Numbered from the stretch's first letter, positions 55,446 through 64,000 are shown. The stretch: 64,000 bases of DNA from JAIOZK01 sp964468645 (GCA_964468645.1 CAYXUU010000007.1:1-64000), one strand, 5' to 3'. The notes: a model not told the origin generated them from the letters alone. Translations and numbers: made by a program.

Positions 55446-56438
55446 CTACGGTACCTCTACCGTATTCAACACCTCATTAATAATATCCTCCGAAGTAATA
55501 TTTTCCGCTTCCGCCTCATAGGTTAATCCTATCCTGTGACGAAGTACGTCATGTGCTACGGCACGGATATCTTCCGGTATTACATAGCCTCTCCTTTTGA
55601 TAAAGGCGTATGCTTTTGCTGCCAGGGCAAGGTTGATACTTGCACGTGGTGAGCCACCATAGGCGATCATTCCTTCAAACTTATCAAGTTTAAATTGTGA
55701 AGGGAAACGGCTTGAAAACACAATATCGGTAATATAGTTCTCAATCTTCTCATCAAGGTAAACTTCACGCACGATGTTTCTGGCTTTTAAAATATCTTCT
55801 GTTTTAATGATGGGTGTTGTTTCAGGAAACTCACCCAGGATATTCTCCCTGATGATCTGTTTCTCCTCTTCCTTGTTCGGATAACTGATGATTACCTTCA
55901 GCATAAACCTGTCAACCTGTGCTTCGGGCAGCGGATAGGTACCTTCCTGTTCGATGGGATTCTGTGTTGCCATTACCAGGAAAGGTTCATCCAGCCTAAA
56001 GGTATCCTCTCCAATGGTAACCTGACGCTCCTGCATTGCTTCCAGTAAAGCGCTCTGTACTTTTGCCGGCGACCTGTTGATCTCATCAGCCAGGATGAAG
56101 TTGGAAAAGATAGGCCCTTTTTTCACATGGAATTCATCTTTTTTCGGGCTGTAAACCATGGTGCCGATCAGGTCGGCAGGTAATAGATCAGGGGTGAATT
56201 GTATCCTGTTATATTTTGCTTTAATGGCATTGGCCAGTGATTTAATGGCCAGGGTCTTTGCCAGCCCGGGGACACCCTCGAGCAAAATATGTCCGTTCGA
56301 CAGCAACCCGATCATCATCCTTTCGAGCATATGTTTCTGCCCAACGATCACCTTATGCATTTCCAGGTTCAGCATATCCACAAATGCACTCTCTTTCTGT
56401 ATTTTCTCGTTAAGTTCTTTAATATCGGTTTCTTTCAT
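55446..56438 (-). CDS. moxR: MoxR family AAA+ ATPase
   Basis: A 330-aa ATPase. Walker A GVPGLAKT (55-62), Walker B ILADE (115-119) followed by INRSPAKVQSALLEAMQER, sensor 1 ATQNPIEQEGTYPLPEAQ-DRF, and a C-terminal lid with GGSPRASINLALAAKA. All key residues are intact. First gene of the Bat operon, where it is thought to act as a chaperone for assembly or metal loading of the VWA proteins. CAAAAATA at 56473 (TATTTTTG on the coding strand) fits a -7 box 35 nt upstream. Confidence 0.95.
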   Translation of the reverse strand: MKETDIKELNEKIQKESAFVDMLNLEMHKVIVGQKHMLERMMIGLLSNGHILLEGVPGLAKTLAIKSLANAIKAKYNRIQFTPDLLPADLIGTMVYSPKKDEFHVKKGPIFSNFILADEINRSPAKVQSALLEAMQERQVTIGEDTFRLDEPFLVMATQNPIEQEGTYPLPEAQVDRFMLKVIISYPNKEEEKQIIRENILGEFPETTPIIKTEDILKARNIVREVYLDEKIENYITDIVFSSRFPSQFKLDKFEGMIAYGGSPRASINLALAAKAYAFIKRRGYVIPEDIRAVAHDVLRHRIGLTYEAEAENITSEDIINEVLNTVEVP

Positions 56439-57013
56439 TTTCCTTCGATTTATATTTTCAAGTTTTCAAACGCAAAAATATTAAGGATGCTTTTACAGTG
56501 TATGTTAAAAAGTGTTAAAGATGTTGTTAAGGAATGTTAAAAGAGTTATCAGTTTGTAGTTCGAAGTTACCAGTTTGTAGTTCGAAGTTACCAGTTTGAA
56601 GTTCGAAGTTACCAGCTCGAAGTTACCAGTTCGAAGTTGAGAAAGGGATAACTTCCGTGACAGGGGGAGGGATGGCATCCATGAATTTTGATTTCTGGAT
56701 GCTGAGCAATTGAACAGGAATGAGGGAATGAAGCAATTGAAACGAACTGCATTGGAGCAGAGTGGCTGGATATCAAGTTGGAATAATTATATATGTTCTA
56801 GCCCGAGGCTAGACAGGGAATTAAATCCTCGTCTAGCCATAAGCGGGATTAAACAATTCAACAGACACCTTCAAATTTAATTTATTTCTATCTGTTTCAT
56901 TATCAATAACAATATTTTTCACTATATTTATTGAATATTAGAACAATATGGAAAATACTCGTTCATATTCTAGTATCTTAACCTGAATATTAATCATCAA
57001 AACCTGATACCCC
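56439..57013. repeat. Divergent intergenic region with AGTTCGAAGTTACC tandem and CTAGCC palindrome
   Basis: About 56549-56640 is a tandem of AGTTCGAAGTTACC/AGTTTGTAGTTCGA words (five imperfect units). About 56799-56852 holds CTAGCCCGAGGCTAG and CTCGTCTAGCC...AGCGGG palindromic words. The last 100 bp are AT-rich and should hold the promoter for the gene at 57014. The region separates two divergent genes, so it probably contains two promoters. Confidence 0.6.
56473..56480 (-). promoter_or_regulatory. Candidate -7 box for moxR (TATTTTTG)
   Basis: On the minus strand TATTTTTG lies 35 nt before the moxR ATG and matches TAnnTTTG. A -33 element is not evident. Confidence 0.3.
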
Positions 57014-59170
57014 ATGAAAACACCATTAGCAATTATGATCTTATCTATTCTGTTATTAACAGGATTTACAATTAAGGCACAGGTATCGATCAGCGATAAC
57101 GGCAATCTTCCTGATAATTCGGCCATGCTTGATGTAACAAGTACGGGCAAAGGTGTCCTGATACCCAGGATGACATCAAGCCAACGGGATAATATTCCCA
57201 GCCCGGCCATTGGGTTGATCGTATATGTTACCACCGATGGGCATTATTACTATCACAACGGCTCTTCCTGGCAGAAGCTGGTTGCCGGATTCGATGATGA
57301 CTGGACAGTATCCGGAAATGATATGTACACCACCATGACAGGTAACCTGGGCATAGGTACTTCTTATACCCCTGCCAAAGTAACCATTGTGGATGGTTTT
57401 ACAACGAATAACACAGTTGAGGAAGTTCTTCAATTTGGTGGGTTGACACCGGGAACCCCCTTACCCGGAACAGGCACTGCCCTGGGATTTGTCTGTAGTT
57501 TAAATCCTTCAGTATTCGGTACTGCAGGAAAAATATCCACCATCATGGAAGTTGTTAATTATCCCACCGCCTATGCATCGGGAATGTTGTTCCAGACCCT
57601 GAATACCAGCGGTCCGTGGATTGACGCCCTTTATCTTGATCCTGACGGCAATGCTGGTATAGGAACCCGGGATCCGGGTTGCCAACTAGAGATTGTCGGG
57701 GACAATTCTATGATCACCCTGAATGCAAATACGGGTACCTCCCCAAACATCGCATTTGAAGAAAATGGAAGTGAGATATGGACCATAGAAGCTATTCATT
57801 CGTCCGGAAGGCTTGAATTTTCATCCAGTTCCCACAGCGACCTGTTCTGGTTGGGTCTTGATGGGCATATCGATCATGACTATGAAGGATCTGCAGGAAA
57901 CGCATTAAATTCTTCAGGGACAACAAGTGCAGCCATGTTTGCCATTACAAACTCTTATGCAGGTAACACTTATGGCCTGTCAGCGGGTATGATCAGTGCA
58001 TCTGCCGGCAGCACCTCTGGTGGTGTGCACGGATACAACCATGGAATCGGATATGGCGTGTATGGTGAATCTGATCATAGCAGTGGAAAGGCAGTGTATG
58101 GAATGAACACCGTTTCAAGCAATTTCGGATATTTCGGAAGTGCAGATTATGGAGCTGTTGGTCAGAACAGTAACGGTAACTATGGTCAATTGGGCCTGAG
58201 TGGGTTTGGAATCCATGGAAAACTGGAAACAACCGTTGACGGCAATTATGCAGTCTATGGCGAAGGAATTCACGTTATAGGTGAAAATGGTACAGGATAT
58301 TCATACAATACTTCAATGGGTGGTGTCATGGGAAGAAACTACCGCGGCAACAACTATACCTTTGGTGTTGCCGGCTTTAAGCATTGGTCGTATATACGGA
58401 GCGGTGGTGTTCTGGGAGCTAACAATGTCGGAACCATATGGGGAAGCCTGTCGTACAAAAATTCCGGCGGTACCGAATATGGAGGTTATTTCACAACCTT
58501 TACTTCCGGTACAGGAAAAGTCAATGACGCCAGTATTGATGTAGGACTCGGTGCCTGGGGAGATCTCTTCGGTGCCGATATCCATGGCAATATCTATGGC
58601 CTGTTTGCAGAAGGGAACAATTATGCCATGTTTGCCAATGGGGATGTTTATAACAACGGACTGGAAATCCATCTACAGCAAACAGAAGAAAATCAGAACA
58701 CCCCGCTGTACACTTTAGTTTCCGAAGATGCAATGGTGCAGACCTGCGGGTATGCCACGCTTAATAATGGCAGCTGTAGCATCAGCTTTGATGAGGGTTT
58801 TGCAAAGGCAGTTTCTCAAGTTGAGCCAATTATTGTCACCGTTACCCCCCATGGGGATACAAAAGGGGTTTATCTGGCAACCGTTGATAATGAAGGATTC
58901 ACCATTGTTGAGAATGAAGCAGGAAAAAGCAATGTAATGGTTTCCTTCATTGCCATGGGCAAAAGGGCCGGATATGAGAAGCCGGTACTATCCCGGGAGG
59001 TGGTATCACCGGATTATATCACCAAACTACAGCGAGGCCTTCATAATGATGCCGATACCGATACCGAAGGTGAAGGGCTTTTTTATGAAAATGGTAAGCT
59101 TTCGGTCGGGATACATCCGGATACTTTTAAAGAACCGGAAGAGCCCGCAACCGGGGATGGAGAGGAGTGA
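57014..59170 (+). CDS. Tail-fibre-like secreted surface protein
   Basis: A 718-aa exported protein. Signal peptide 1-22 (TGFTIKA), then the conserved head VSISDNGNLPDNSAMLDVTS-GKGVLIPRM and GLIVYVTTDGHYYYHNGSSWQKL. A long body of short glycine-rich strands (YGVYGESDHSSG, YGAVGQNSNGNYGQLG, GGVMGRNYRGNNY, GGVLGANNVGTIWG) resembles phage tail-fibre and collagen-like shaft proteins. A C-terminal globular domain (about 600-690; DEGFAKAVSQVEPIIVTVTP) precedes an acidic tail (EPEEPATGDGEE). No coiled coil and no T9SS domain. Related in its head to the gene at 41291. Probably a surface fibre or adhesin; function not shown. Confidence 0.8.
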   Translation: MKTPLAIMILSILLLTGFTIKAQVSISDNGNLPDNSAMLDVTSTGKGVLIPRMTSSQRDNIPSPAIGLIVYVTTDGHYYYHNGSSWQKLVAGFDDDWTVSGNDMYTTMTGNLGIGTSYTPAKVTIVDGFTTNNTVEEVLQFGGLTPGTPLPGTGTALGFVCSLNPSVFGTAGKISTIMEVVNYPTAYASGMLFQTLNTSGPWIDALYLDPDGNAGIGTRDPGCQLEIVGDNSMITLNANTGTSPNIAFEENGSEIWTIEAIHSSGRLEFSSSSHSDLFWLGLDGHIDHDYEGSAGNALNSSGTTSAAMFAITNSYAGNTYGLSAGMISASAGSTSGGVHGYNHGIGYGVYGESDHSSGKAVYGMNTVSSNFGYFGSADYGAVGQNSNGNYGQLGLSGFGIHGKLETTVDGNYAVYGEGIHVIGENGTGYSYNTSMGGVMGRNYRGNNYTFGVAGFKHWSYIRSGGVLGANNVGTIWGSLSYKNSGGTEYGGYFTTFTSGTGKVNDASIDVGLGAWGDLFGADIHGNIYGLFAEGNNYAMFANGDVYNNGLEIHLQQTEENQNTPLYTLVSEDAMVQTCGYATLNNGSCSISFDEGFAKAVSQVEPIIVTVTPHGDTKGVYLATVDNEGFTIVENEAGKSNVMVSFIAMGKRAGYEKPVLSREVVSPDYITKLQRGLHNDADTDTEGEGLFYENGKLSVGIHPDTFKEPEEPATGDGEE

Positions 59171-59578
59171 TTTGACGATTGTCGATTTGGCGATTGAACG
59201 ATGTCCGATTGGAAGTTTGATGTTAGATGTTAGGATTTGGATACAAAATACCCCACGAACAATTTCAATTTCCAAATCTTTCTTCCTAAAACGTTTGGTG
59301 GAATTACAGGGGGGGCACGCACACTCCACAACTTCGAATATCGGGCAATCTTCTACCTCGTGCAATCGATCAATCAATTCTTATCCTGTGGGATTGATTG
59401 CACGCCATGCCTCACGGCAGGCATGATTGCTGCGATTGCGCGATGTATGAGATTGAGCGAATGACCTTTATCCAACAATTTCTTGACATTTGAACATAAA
59501 TGTGCTATTTTTGAATACTATCTGTACCATAACTTTTTATCATAACACAATCCAAATTATGAATTAGAACTTAGAATC
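59171..59578. repeat. Intergenic region with GATTGTCGATTTGG words and short palindromes
   Basis: About 59171-59235 directly follows the stop with GACGATTGTCGATTTGG and CGATTGAACGATG words (complement of the 14766 family). About 59364-59405 has an imperfect GCAATCGATCAAT/ATTGATTGC pair and about 59405-59425 ATGCCTCACGGCAGGCAT. A promoter for the next gene is listed separately. The reverse-strand open frames are artefacts. Confidence 0.55.
59483..59513 (+). promoter_or_regulatory. Best Bacteroidota-type promoter in the window
   Basis: TTG at 59483-59485 and TATTTTTG at 59506-59513 are 20 nt apart, matching the -33/-7 (TTG / TAnnTTTG) layout of the Bacteroidota primary sigma factor. The start codon at 59579 would follow a 5' leader of about 55-60 nt. 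Confidence 0.5.
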
Positions 59579-60304
59579 ATGAAGAAATTACTGTTATTCT
59601 TTACCTTTTTGTTAGCCGGGATATTGTTATTTGGACAGGAGCCCATACCTGGTATGATCAGGATCGATTCTGCTCCACCGGCTGACGGCAATGCCATGCC
59701 TATAAATTGCTCAAGCGGAGCTATATATGGTCAGAATGTCAAAATAGAAGGTTATGCCTATGTTTCTGATATTAGTGGAGGCTTTCGTGCGTATGATGAT
59801 TTCAGCGGCGTAACCGAAGATATCAGGTCTGTTGAATGGTGGGGGTGTATATTAGAATGGAACGGTTTAGTATGGATACCCTGTAATGAAGATCCTAAAT
59901 CATTCGAGGTTGCATTTTACCAGGATAATGCCGGTGCTGTCGGAACCCTGGTGACCAGCCATACAGTTTCGGTTAATCCCGTAAACACAGGAATAACAAC
60001 GTTCTGGGGAGATATTATCTATAGATTTAATGTAGAACTGCCTGCACCCATTTCAGGCTTGTCAACAGGATGGGTTTCAGTTTATGGAAATCCAGCCGGT
60101 AGTTGTATCTTTTTATGGTTGAACTCTTACCAGGGTAACGTAAAAATGTATCAGGATGGCGCAGGCTTTATACCCAATGATGAAGCCTATTGCCTGTTTA
60201 CTGAACATGCTTATCCAATGCCTCTTTCCAGCTGGGCAATCTATATTGGCATTTTCCTGATCGTTGCCTTTATCCTACTTCATTTCAGGAGAAGATTTGT
60301 ATAG
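59579..60304 (+). CDS. Surface protein with PEP/IPTL-CTERM-like C-terminal anchor
   Basis: A 241-aa protein. Signal peptide 1-20 (AGILLFGQ). The ectodomain (about 21-212) is mostly beta-strand with WWGCILEWNG and GWVSVYGNPAGSC segments and seems to be one sandwich domain. The C-terminus is a tripartite tail: PMPLSSWAIYIG, a hydrophobic helix (IFLIVAFILLHF), then Arg-rich RRRFV. That arrangement is the hallmark of exosortase-type (PEP-CTERM/IPTL-CTERM) sorting tails and differs from the T9SS tails elsewhere in the window. No sortase gene is seen here. A clean intrinsic terminator follows. Ectodomain function unknown. Confidence 0.75.
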   Translation: MKKLLLFFTFLLAGILLFGQEPIPGMIRIDSAPPADGNAMPINCSSGAIYGQNVKIEGYAYVSDISGGFRAYDDFSGVTEDIRSVEWWGCILEWNGLVWIPCNEDPKSFEVAFYQDNAGAVGTLVTSHTVSVNPVNTGITTFWGDIIYRFNVELPAPISGLSTGWVSVYGNPAGSCIFLWLNSYQGNVKMYQDGAGFIPNDEAYCLFTEHAYPMPLSSWAIYIGIFLIVAFILLHFRRRFV

Positions 60305-60328
60305 ATTATTATTATGACATGGAAATAT

Positions 60329-60356
60329 AGCCGCTTCAATTGGAGCGGCTTTTTTG
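60329..60356 (+). terminator. Rho-independent terminator
   Basis: AGCCGCT and AGCGGCT form a perfect 7-bp stem with a TCAATTGG loop, directly followed by TTTTT. It lies 25 nt after the stop of the gene ending at 60304. One of only two textbook terminators in the window. Confidence 0.85.
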
Positions 60357-60865
60357 ATTGTTGGTTATTGATGGAAGCTGGAAACTAGAAGCTGGATGTT
60401 GCTGCAGTAAGATGACCCACCACCTCCGGCGGGATTTCCCGATTTAATCTCGCATTTAGGCGAGACGGTTTCACGATATTCGAAGAACTTTCATTCAGTG
60501 GCCTTACCTAAGGATTATCATCACAAATTAAAATGTGTAAATAGGGTACCCATCCAAGGGGATTCAGGGGGGCAATCAGAAATCCTCACGTCCATTGCGC
60601 CTTTGCGATTAATTTTCTTCGCTTCCTTAACTTTTAGCCTGGAGTTTATCCCAAGAAGACGAGGGTCCTTTTTCTTTTGTCCTTTTTTTGCCTTAATCCC
60701 GCTTAACTCTTCCAGTTCCTCCTCCATCGGACTCTGGAGGTTAACCTGCAACATGCAACCCGCAACCCGCAACTATTTACGAATATAATAACAATTGACC
60801 TGCAATTTCATGTATTTCACATCCAATAATATGTATCTTTGCTGGCTGTAAACCCAAAAACAAAA
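60357..60865. repeat. Intergenic region with repeat words
   Basis: About 60420-60475 contains TCCGGCGGGATTTCCCGATTTAATCTCGCATTTAGGCGAGA (palindromic CTCGC...GCGAG). About 60610-60700 contains TTCTTCGCTTCC, AGCCTGGAG and CTTTTTCTTTTGTCC words. About 60710-60778 is the CTCTTCCAG...GGACTCTGGAGGTTAACCTGCAAC repeat (compare 7405-7470), ending in CCCGCAACCCGCAAC. TATCTTTG at 60834-60841 is a candidate -7 box for the next gene. Confidence 0.6.
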
Positions 60866-60874
60866 ATGATAACT

Positions 60875-63058
60875 ATGAAGAGATTTAATACCCTTTGCAT
60901 TTCCCTTTTATTTATTATGGGATTTGCATTGCAGTCCTTTGCGCAGATCAGCCATGGCGGAACCCCACCAAGTTTTATTGATGGTTCTGTAGCTGATAAT
61001 ATCGAAGTGATCAATCTTGAAAAACCCGATATGGAGCAAATCATGATCGAGGATGAAATGAATGTCAACGACAACTTACGCCCCAGGGCAGGTGTTTCAG
61101 TAACAGTAAATAAAGGAATAGAAAATTCAGGTATATGGACAGAACTTGAAAATGGTGGCCGTCTCTGGCAACTCAGTCTCCATTGCCCCGATGCCCAGGG
61201 ACTGGGTGTTTATTTCGACGATTTTCAGCTTCCCGATGGTGGTGAATTATACCTGTATAATGAAAATAAAAAGCAGGTACTGGGCGCCTTTACAAAAAGC
61301 AATAACAAGGAAACCGGTTTATTTGCAACCCAGCTGGTTCAGGGCGATATTGTAACCCTTGAGTATTATCAGCCTGCATGGGTGACAGAAGCAGCCGTTA
61401 TGAATATTTCAGAAATCGCCTATAACTACAGGTTTTTCGATTTTCTGTTCCCGGAAGAAGATGGATCCAGGTCGTGGTGGTGCATGATCAATGTAAATTG
61501 TGAGGAAGGCGACGACTGGCAGGATGAAAAACACGGTGTAGTGAAGCAATATATGAAGATCGGCTTCTATTACTACCTGTGTTCCGGCTCCCTGGTTAAC
61601 ACCACAACATGGGATCGTGACCCTTATGTTCTCACAGCAGCACATTGCGGTTTTGGCGCCACTACAAATGACCTCAATACATGGATATTTTATTTTAATT
61701 ATGAAGCGGCTACATGCAATGGGACATACGGGCCTCAAAATCAAACCGTCACCGGTTGTGAACTGAAAGCATGGGATCATTTTACAAGCATAGAAAATAT
61801 AGACGATTCTGATTTTTACCTGGTATTGCTTAACAGTAGCGTACCAGCAAGTTATAGTCCTTATTATAATGGCTGGGACAGAAGGGATGTTCCCGGAGAA
61901 GAAGGTGTGGGTATCCATCACCCTGATGGTGATATAAAGAAAATATCTACCTATGATTATATGGTTTCTTCAACCTGGTGGACAGGGAAACCTTCACACT
62001 GGCAGTTATGGTGGATAGAAACCGTGAATGGTAAATCAATTATGCAGGGCGGTTCCTCCGGCTCACCGATTTTCAACCAGGATAAAAGAGTTATTGGTGA
62101 CCTAACCGGCGGTTATACATCAAACTCCTGCGAATCGCCATCACCAGCTTTTTATGGTAAATTTTACTGGTCATGGGACAAAGCAGGCAGTGGCCCCGCA
62201 TTTCGTCTGAAACCCTGGCTTGACCATGCCAATACCGGTGATACCGTTACTGACGGCATCCCCGGCACACCCATACCTCCGGAAGCAGACTTTGAAGCTG
62301 ATGTAACAAATATCATGCAAGGAGAACAGGTTCAGTTTACCGATCTTTCGGGAAATAAACCGCAATCGTGGGAATGGTCATTCCCGGGAGGAGAACCAGA
62401 AACATCCAATGAAAAAAATCCTGTTGTAATTTATGCTGATACCGGTTACCATGATGTGACATTATATATCGAAAATCCCGATGGCAACGATGAACTGACC
62501 ATGGAAAATTATATCTATGTCGGTTCCGTAGCCCCACCGGTTACTGACTTTGAAGCCGATACCACCCAGATCGCCCCTTTCCAGACTGTGAACTTCTTCG
62601 ATCTGACAGCTAATGATCCCATTGCATGGCAATGGATATTTGAAGGTGGTACACCAAACACCTCGGATGAGCAAAATCCCGAAAGCATCAAGTATTATTC
62701 ATCCGGGTTGTATGATGTTACACTCATCGCTACCAATGGCGGAGGAGATGACACACTGACAAAGGAAAACTATATCAATGTGGTCTGGGTTGGTGTTGAT
62801 GAAAACAACCTGCCACAGAATGTGAAATTATATCCCAATCCAACCACAGGACATCTTATCCTTGAGGTTACCAATATAGAATTCGAAAAGCTGAATATTG
62901 AAGTATATAATTCAGTTGGGGGCCTGGTTTATGAAGAACAGAAGGATAATGCAGGCAAATACCTGCTTAACCTTAACGATCAGCCTGAAGGGATCTATTT
63001 TGTTACCCTGAGGGTGAATGATATGAAGACGGTACAACGGGTATCGTTGATCAGATAA
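60875..63058 (+). CDS. Trypsin-fold protease with two PKD domains and T9SS sorting domain
   Basis: About 727 aa from ATG60875 (MKRFNTLCISLL signal; ATG60866 also possible). A propeptide-like region opens with ISHGGTPPSF and includes a jelly-roll (about 60-180; DGGELYLYNENKK). The protease domain (about 190-460) has the full triad: His257 (LTAAHCG), Asp313 (DDSDFYLV) and Ser395 (GGSSGSP), as in lysyl-endopeptidase-like S1 enzymes, with several paired cysteines. Two PKD domains (about 472-549 and 555-635, each with WEWSFPGG/WQWIFEGG) and a T9SS C-terminal domain (YPNPTTGHLILEV ... GIYFVTL ... RVSLIR) follow. Likely an exported, self-activating protease. Its neighbour at 63286 is a paralogue. 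Confidence 0.93.
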   Translation: MKRFNTLCISLLFIMGFALQSFAQISHGGTPPSFIDGSVADNIEVINLEKPDMEQIMIEDEMNVNDNLRPRAGVSVTVNKGIENSGIWTELENGGRLWQLSLHCPDAQGLGVYFDDFQLPDGGELYLYNENKKQVLGAFTKSNNKETGLFATQLVQGDIVTLEYYQPAWVTEAAVMNISEIAYNYRFFDFLFPEEDGSRSWWCMINVNCEEGDDWQDEKHGVVKQYMKIGFYYYLCSGSLVNTTTWDRDPYVLTAAHCGFGATTNDLNTWIFYFNYEAATCNGTYGPQNQTVTGCELKAWDHFTSIENIDDSDFYLVLLNSSVPASYSPYYNGWDRRDVPGEEGVGIHHPDGDIKKISTYDYMVSSTWWTGKPSHWQLWWIETVNGKSIMQGGSSGSPIFNQDKRVIGDLTGGYTSNSCESPSPAFYGKFYWSWDKAGSGPAFRLKPWLDHANTGDTVTDGIPGTPIPPEADFEADVTNIMQGEQVQFTDLSGNKPQSWEWSFPGGEPETSNEKNPVVIYADTGYHDVTLYIENPDGNDELTMENYIYVGSVAPPVTDFEADTTQIAPFQTVNFFDLTANDPIAWQWIFEGGTPNTSDEQNPESIKYYSSGLYDVTLIATNGGGDDTLTKENYINVVWVGVDENNLPQNVKLYPNPTTGHLILEVTNIEFEKLNIEVYNSVGGLVYEEQKDNAGKYLLNLNDQPEGIYFVTLRVNDMKTVQRVSLIR

Positions 63059-63077
63059 AGATCCTTAATTATTCTTA

Positions 63078-63111
63078 AACCTCCTTCTGCGTTGCAGAGG
63101 GAGGTTTTTTT
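63078..63111 (+). terminator. Rho-independent terminator
   Basis: AACCTCCTTCTGC and GCAGAGGGAGGTT form a 13-bp stem (one G-T pair) around a GTT loop, followed by a run of seven T. It begins 20 nt after the stop at 63058. Confidence 0.9.
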
Positions 63112-63285
63112 ATTTCATGGATTCACTGTTTCATGGCTTCATTGTTCCATTGTTTCATTGTTTTTTCTTTGTGCAACTCCGTTTTCCTCCGTGTTCTCTG
63201 TGGTTATATTTTACAATTCAAGCTTTCAACCTTTCAACAATTCAAGCCTTTTTCTTACTTTTATCCCCTAAGTTTTCTTCCCAAT
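63112..63285. repeat. Short intergenic region with repeat words
   Basis: About 63116-63165 is a TTTCATGGC/TTCATTGTTCCATTG word tandem, about 63170-63212 CTTTGTGCAACTCCG...CTCTGTGGTTA (compare 37770), about 63218-63248 CTTTCAACCTTTCAAC words (compare 50315). Confidence 0.55.
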
Positions 63286-64000
63286 ATGAAAAAAACACTA
63301 TTTGTCGTTTTAAGTTTTTTATACACAGCATTTTCCTTTGGCCAGATCAGTCATGGAGGTCTTCCTCCAAGCTTTACTGACAGGTTAGTATCCGATGAGA
63401 TATATGAGTTTATCATTCCCAGGCCGGAACTGTCTTCTCCTGATCATGAAAATGGTGCACAATTAAAACCGGTACAAACAGGTGTCCTTTCTTCTGCTGA
63501 GATAGACCTTTTAAAATCCGGAACATGGCAGGAATTAAAAGGTGGTGGAAGGATTTGCAGGCTTAAAATATCGAGTGAAGGTGCAGAAGCACTGGGTGTT
63601 TATTACAGCAATTTTCATCTGCCTGAAGGTGGGCAATTATTTCTTTATAATGAAAACAGGACAAAGGTCATCGGGGCATTTACATCGGCGAATAACATTG
63701 AAGGGGGTGCATTTGCTACGGAGCCCTTACCCGGCAATTCATTGATCCTTGAATACTATCAGCCAGCAAATGTAAAAGAATCGGCAGAGGTCATTATTAA
63801 TGAAATCGGGTATCTCTTTAAGTTTAATAATTATGATAACAGGGGATTTGGGGATTCAGGCCCCTGTGAGGTTAACGTGAATTGCCCTGAAGGTATTAAC
63901 TGGAAGGAACAGCGAAACAGTGTGGTACGAATTCTGCTTAAACAAAGTTCTAGCCTTTTCTGGTGTACGGGCAGCCTGATTAACAATACCAACCTCGACA
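63286..64000 (+). CDS. Paralogous trypsin-fold protease, N-terminal part (runs off the window)
   Basis: Open from ATG63286 to the window end (about 238 codons). Signal peptide MKKTLFVVLSFLYTAFSFG, then QISHGGLPPSF, the same opening as the upstream protease. The jelly-roll (GGQLFLYNENRTKVIGAF), the ALGVYYSNFHLPEGG segment and the start of the catalytic domain (CEVNVNCPEG, then WCTGSLINNT) are all conserved with it. The His, Asp and Ser of the triad lie beyond the window. Probably a tandem duplicate. Confidence 0.9.
   Translation, partial: MKKTLFVVLSFLYTAFSFGQISHGGLPPSFTDRLVSDEIYEFIIPRPELSSPDHENGAQLKPVQTGVLSSAEIDLLKSGTWQELKGGGRICRLKISSEGAEALGVYYSNFHLPEGGQLFLYNENRTKVIGAFTSANNIEGGAFATEPLPGNSLILEYYQPANVKESAEVIINEIGYLFKFNNYDNRGFGDSGPCEVNVNCPEGINWKEQRNSVVRILLKQSSSLFWCTGSLINNTNLD

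Noticed and set aside
59027..59377. Minus-strand ORF with a CPPC motif
   Set aside because: Overlaps the end of the tail-fibre-like gene and a repeat-word block; no recognisable fold.

Overview
The window looks like a draft or metagenome-derived chromosome segment of an uncultured Bacteroidota (Bacteroidales/Marinilabiliales-like). The evidence is the repeated type IX secretion (T9SS) C-terminal sorting domains, a hybrid two-component regulator fusing propeller sensor, kinase, receiver and AraC domains, a complete MoxR-Bat aerotolerance-type operon, TAnnTTTG-type promoter boxes, and few Shine-Dalgarno sequences. Two runs of exactly 100 N (19223-19322 and 51064-51163) are scaffold gaps; one interrupts a repeat array and the other interrupts batC. 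No tRNA, rRNA, CRISPR array, phage or IS transposase is visible.

Layout. 0-19 kb (+ strand): a giant beta-helix protein, a remnant of a T9SS cargo gene, a hybrid two-component system protein, a second beta-helix protein and a BNR-propeller/discoidin protein, all secreted or envelope-linked. 18.5-20 kb: a 292-bp tandem repeat array broken by a gap. 20-27 kb (+): a MacB/FtsX-type permease, a small secreted protein and a tricorn-like S41 protease. 27-31 kb (-): an ATP-cone/restriction-endonuclease fusion, an amidase-signature lipoprotein and a frameshifted FISUMP gene. 31-35 kb (+): a BNR/PKD protein without a sorting domain. 35-48 kb (-): an Ntn-hydrolase with a T9SS tail, a tail-fibre-like repeat protein, a 5'-truncated RHS/Tc-toxin gene followed at once by small AT-rich membrane ORFs, and a Ycf48-like lipoprotein. 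47.6-56.4 kb (-): moxR, DUF58, a DUF4381-like gene, batA, batB, batC, batD, batE. 57-64 kb (+): a tail-fibre-like protein, a protein with a PEP/IPTL-CTERM-like tail, and two tandem paralogous trypsin-fold proteases, the second running off the window.

How the genes relate. Most of the window encodes the cell surface: T9SS-exported beta-helix, propeller and protease proteins, with several paralogous pairs (110/12389, 15045/31400, 37947/57014, 60875/63286). The hybrid regulator between the two beta-helix genes is the only obvious dedicated regulator. The Bat operon is the one conserved, co-oriented gene cluster. The RHS tip plus the abutting membrane ORF looks like a decaying or frameshifted polymorphic-toxin/immunity pair.

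The most unusual signal is not a gene. Nearly every intergenic space carries short word-like repeats, in at least a dozen families. Many begin within about 10 nt of a stop codon, and several are rich in stop codons in all frames in the sense direction of the gene. Copies have also entered reading frames (histidine kinase domain, receiver linker, a signal peptide, a sorting-domain linker) and sit at internal junctions of the Bat operon.
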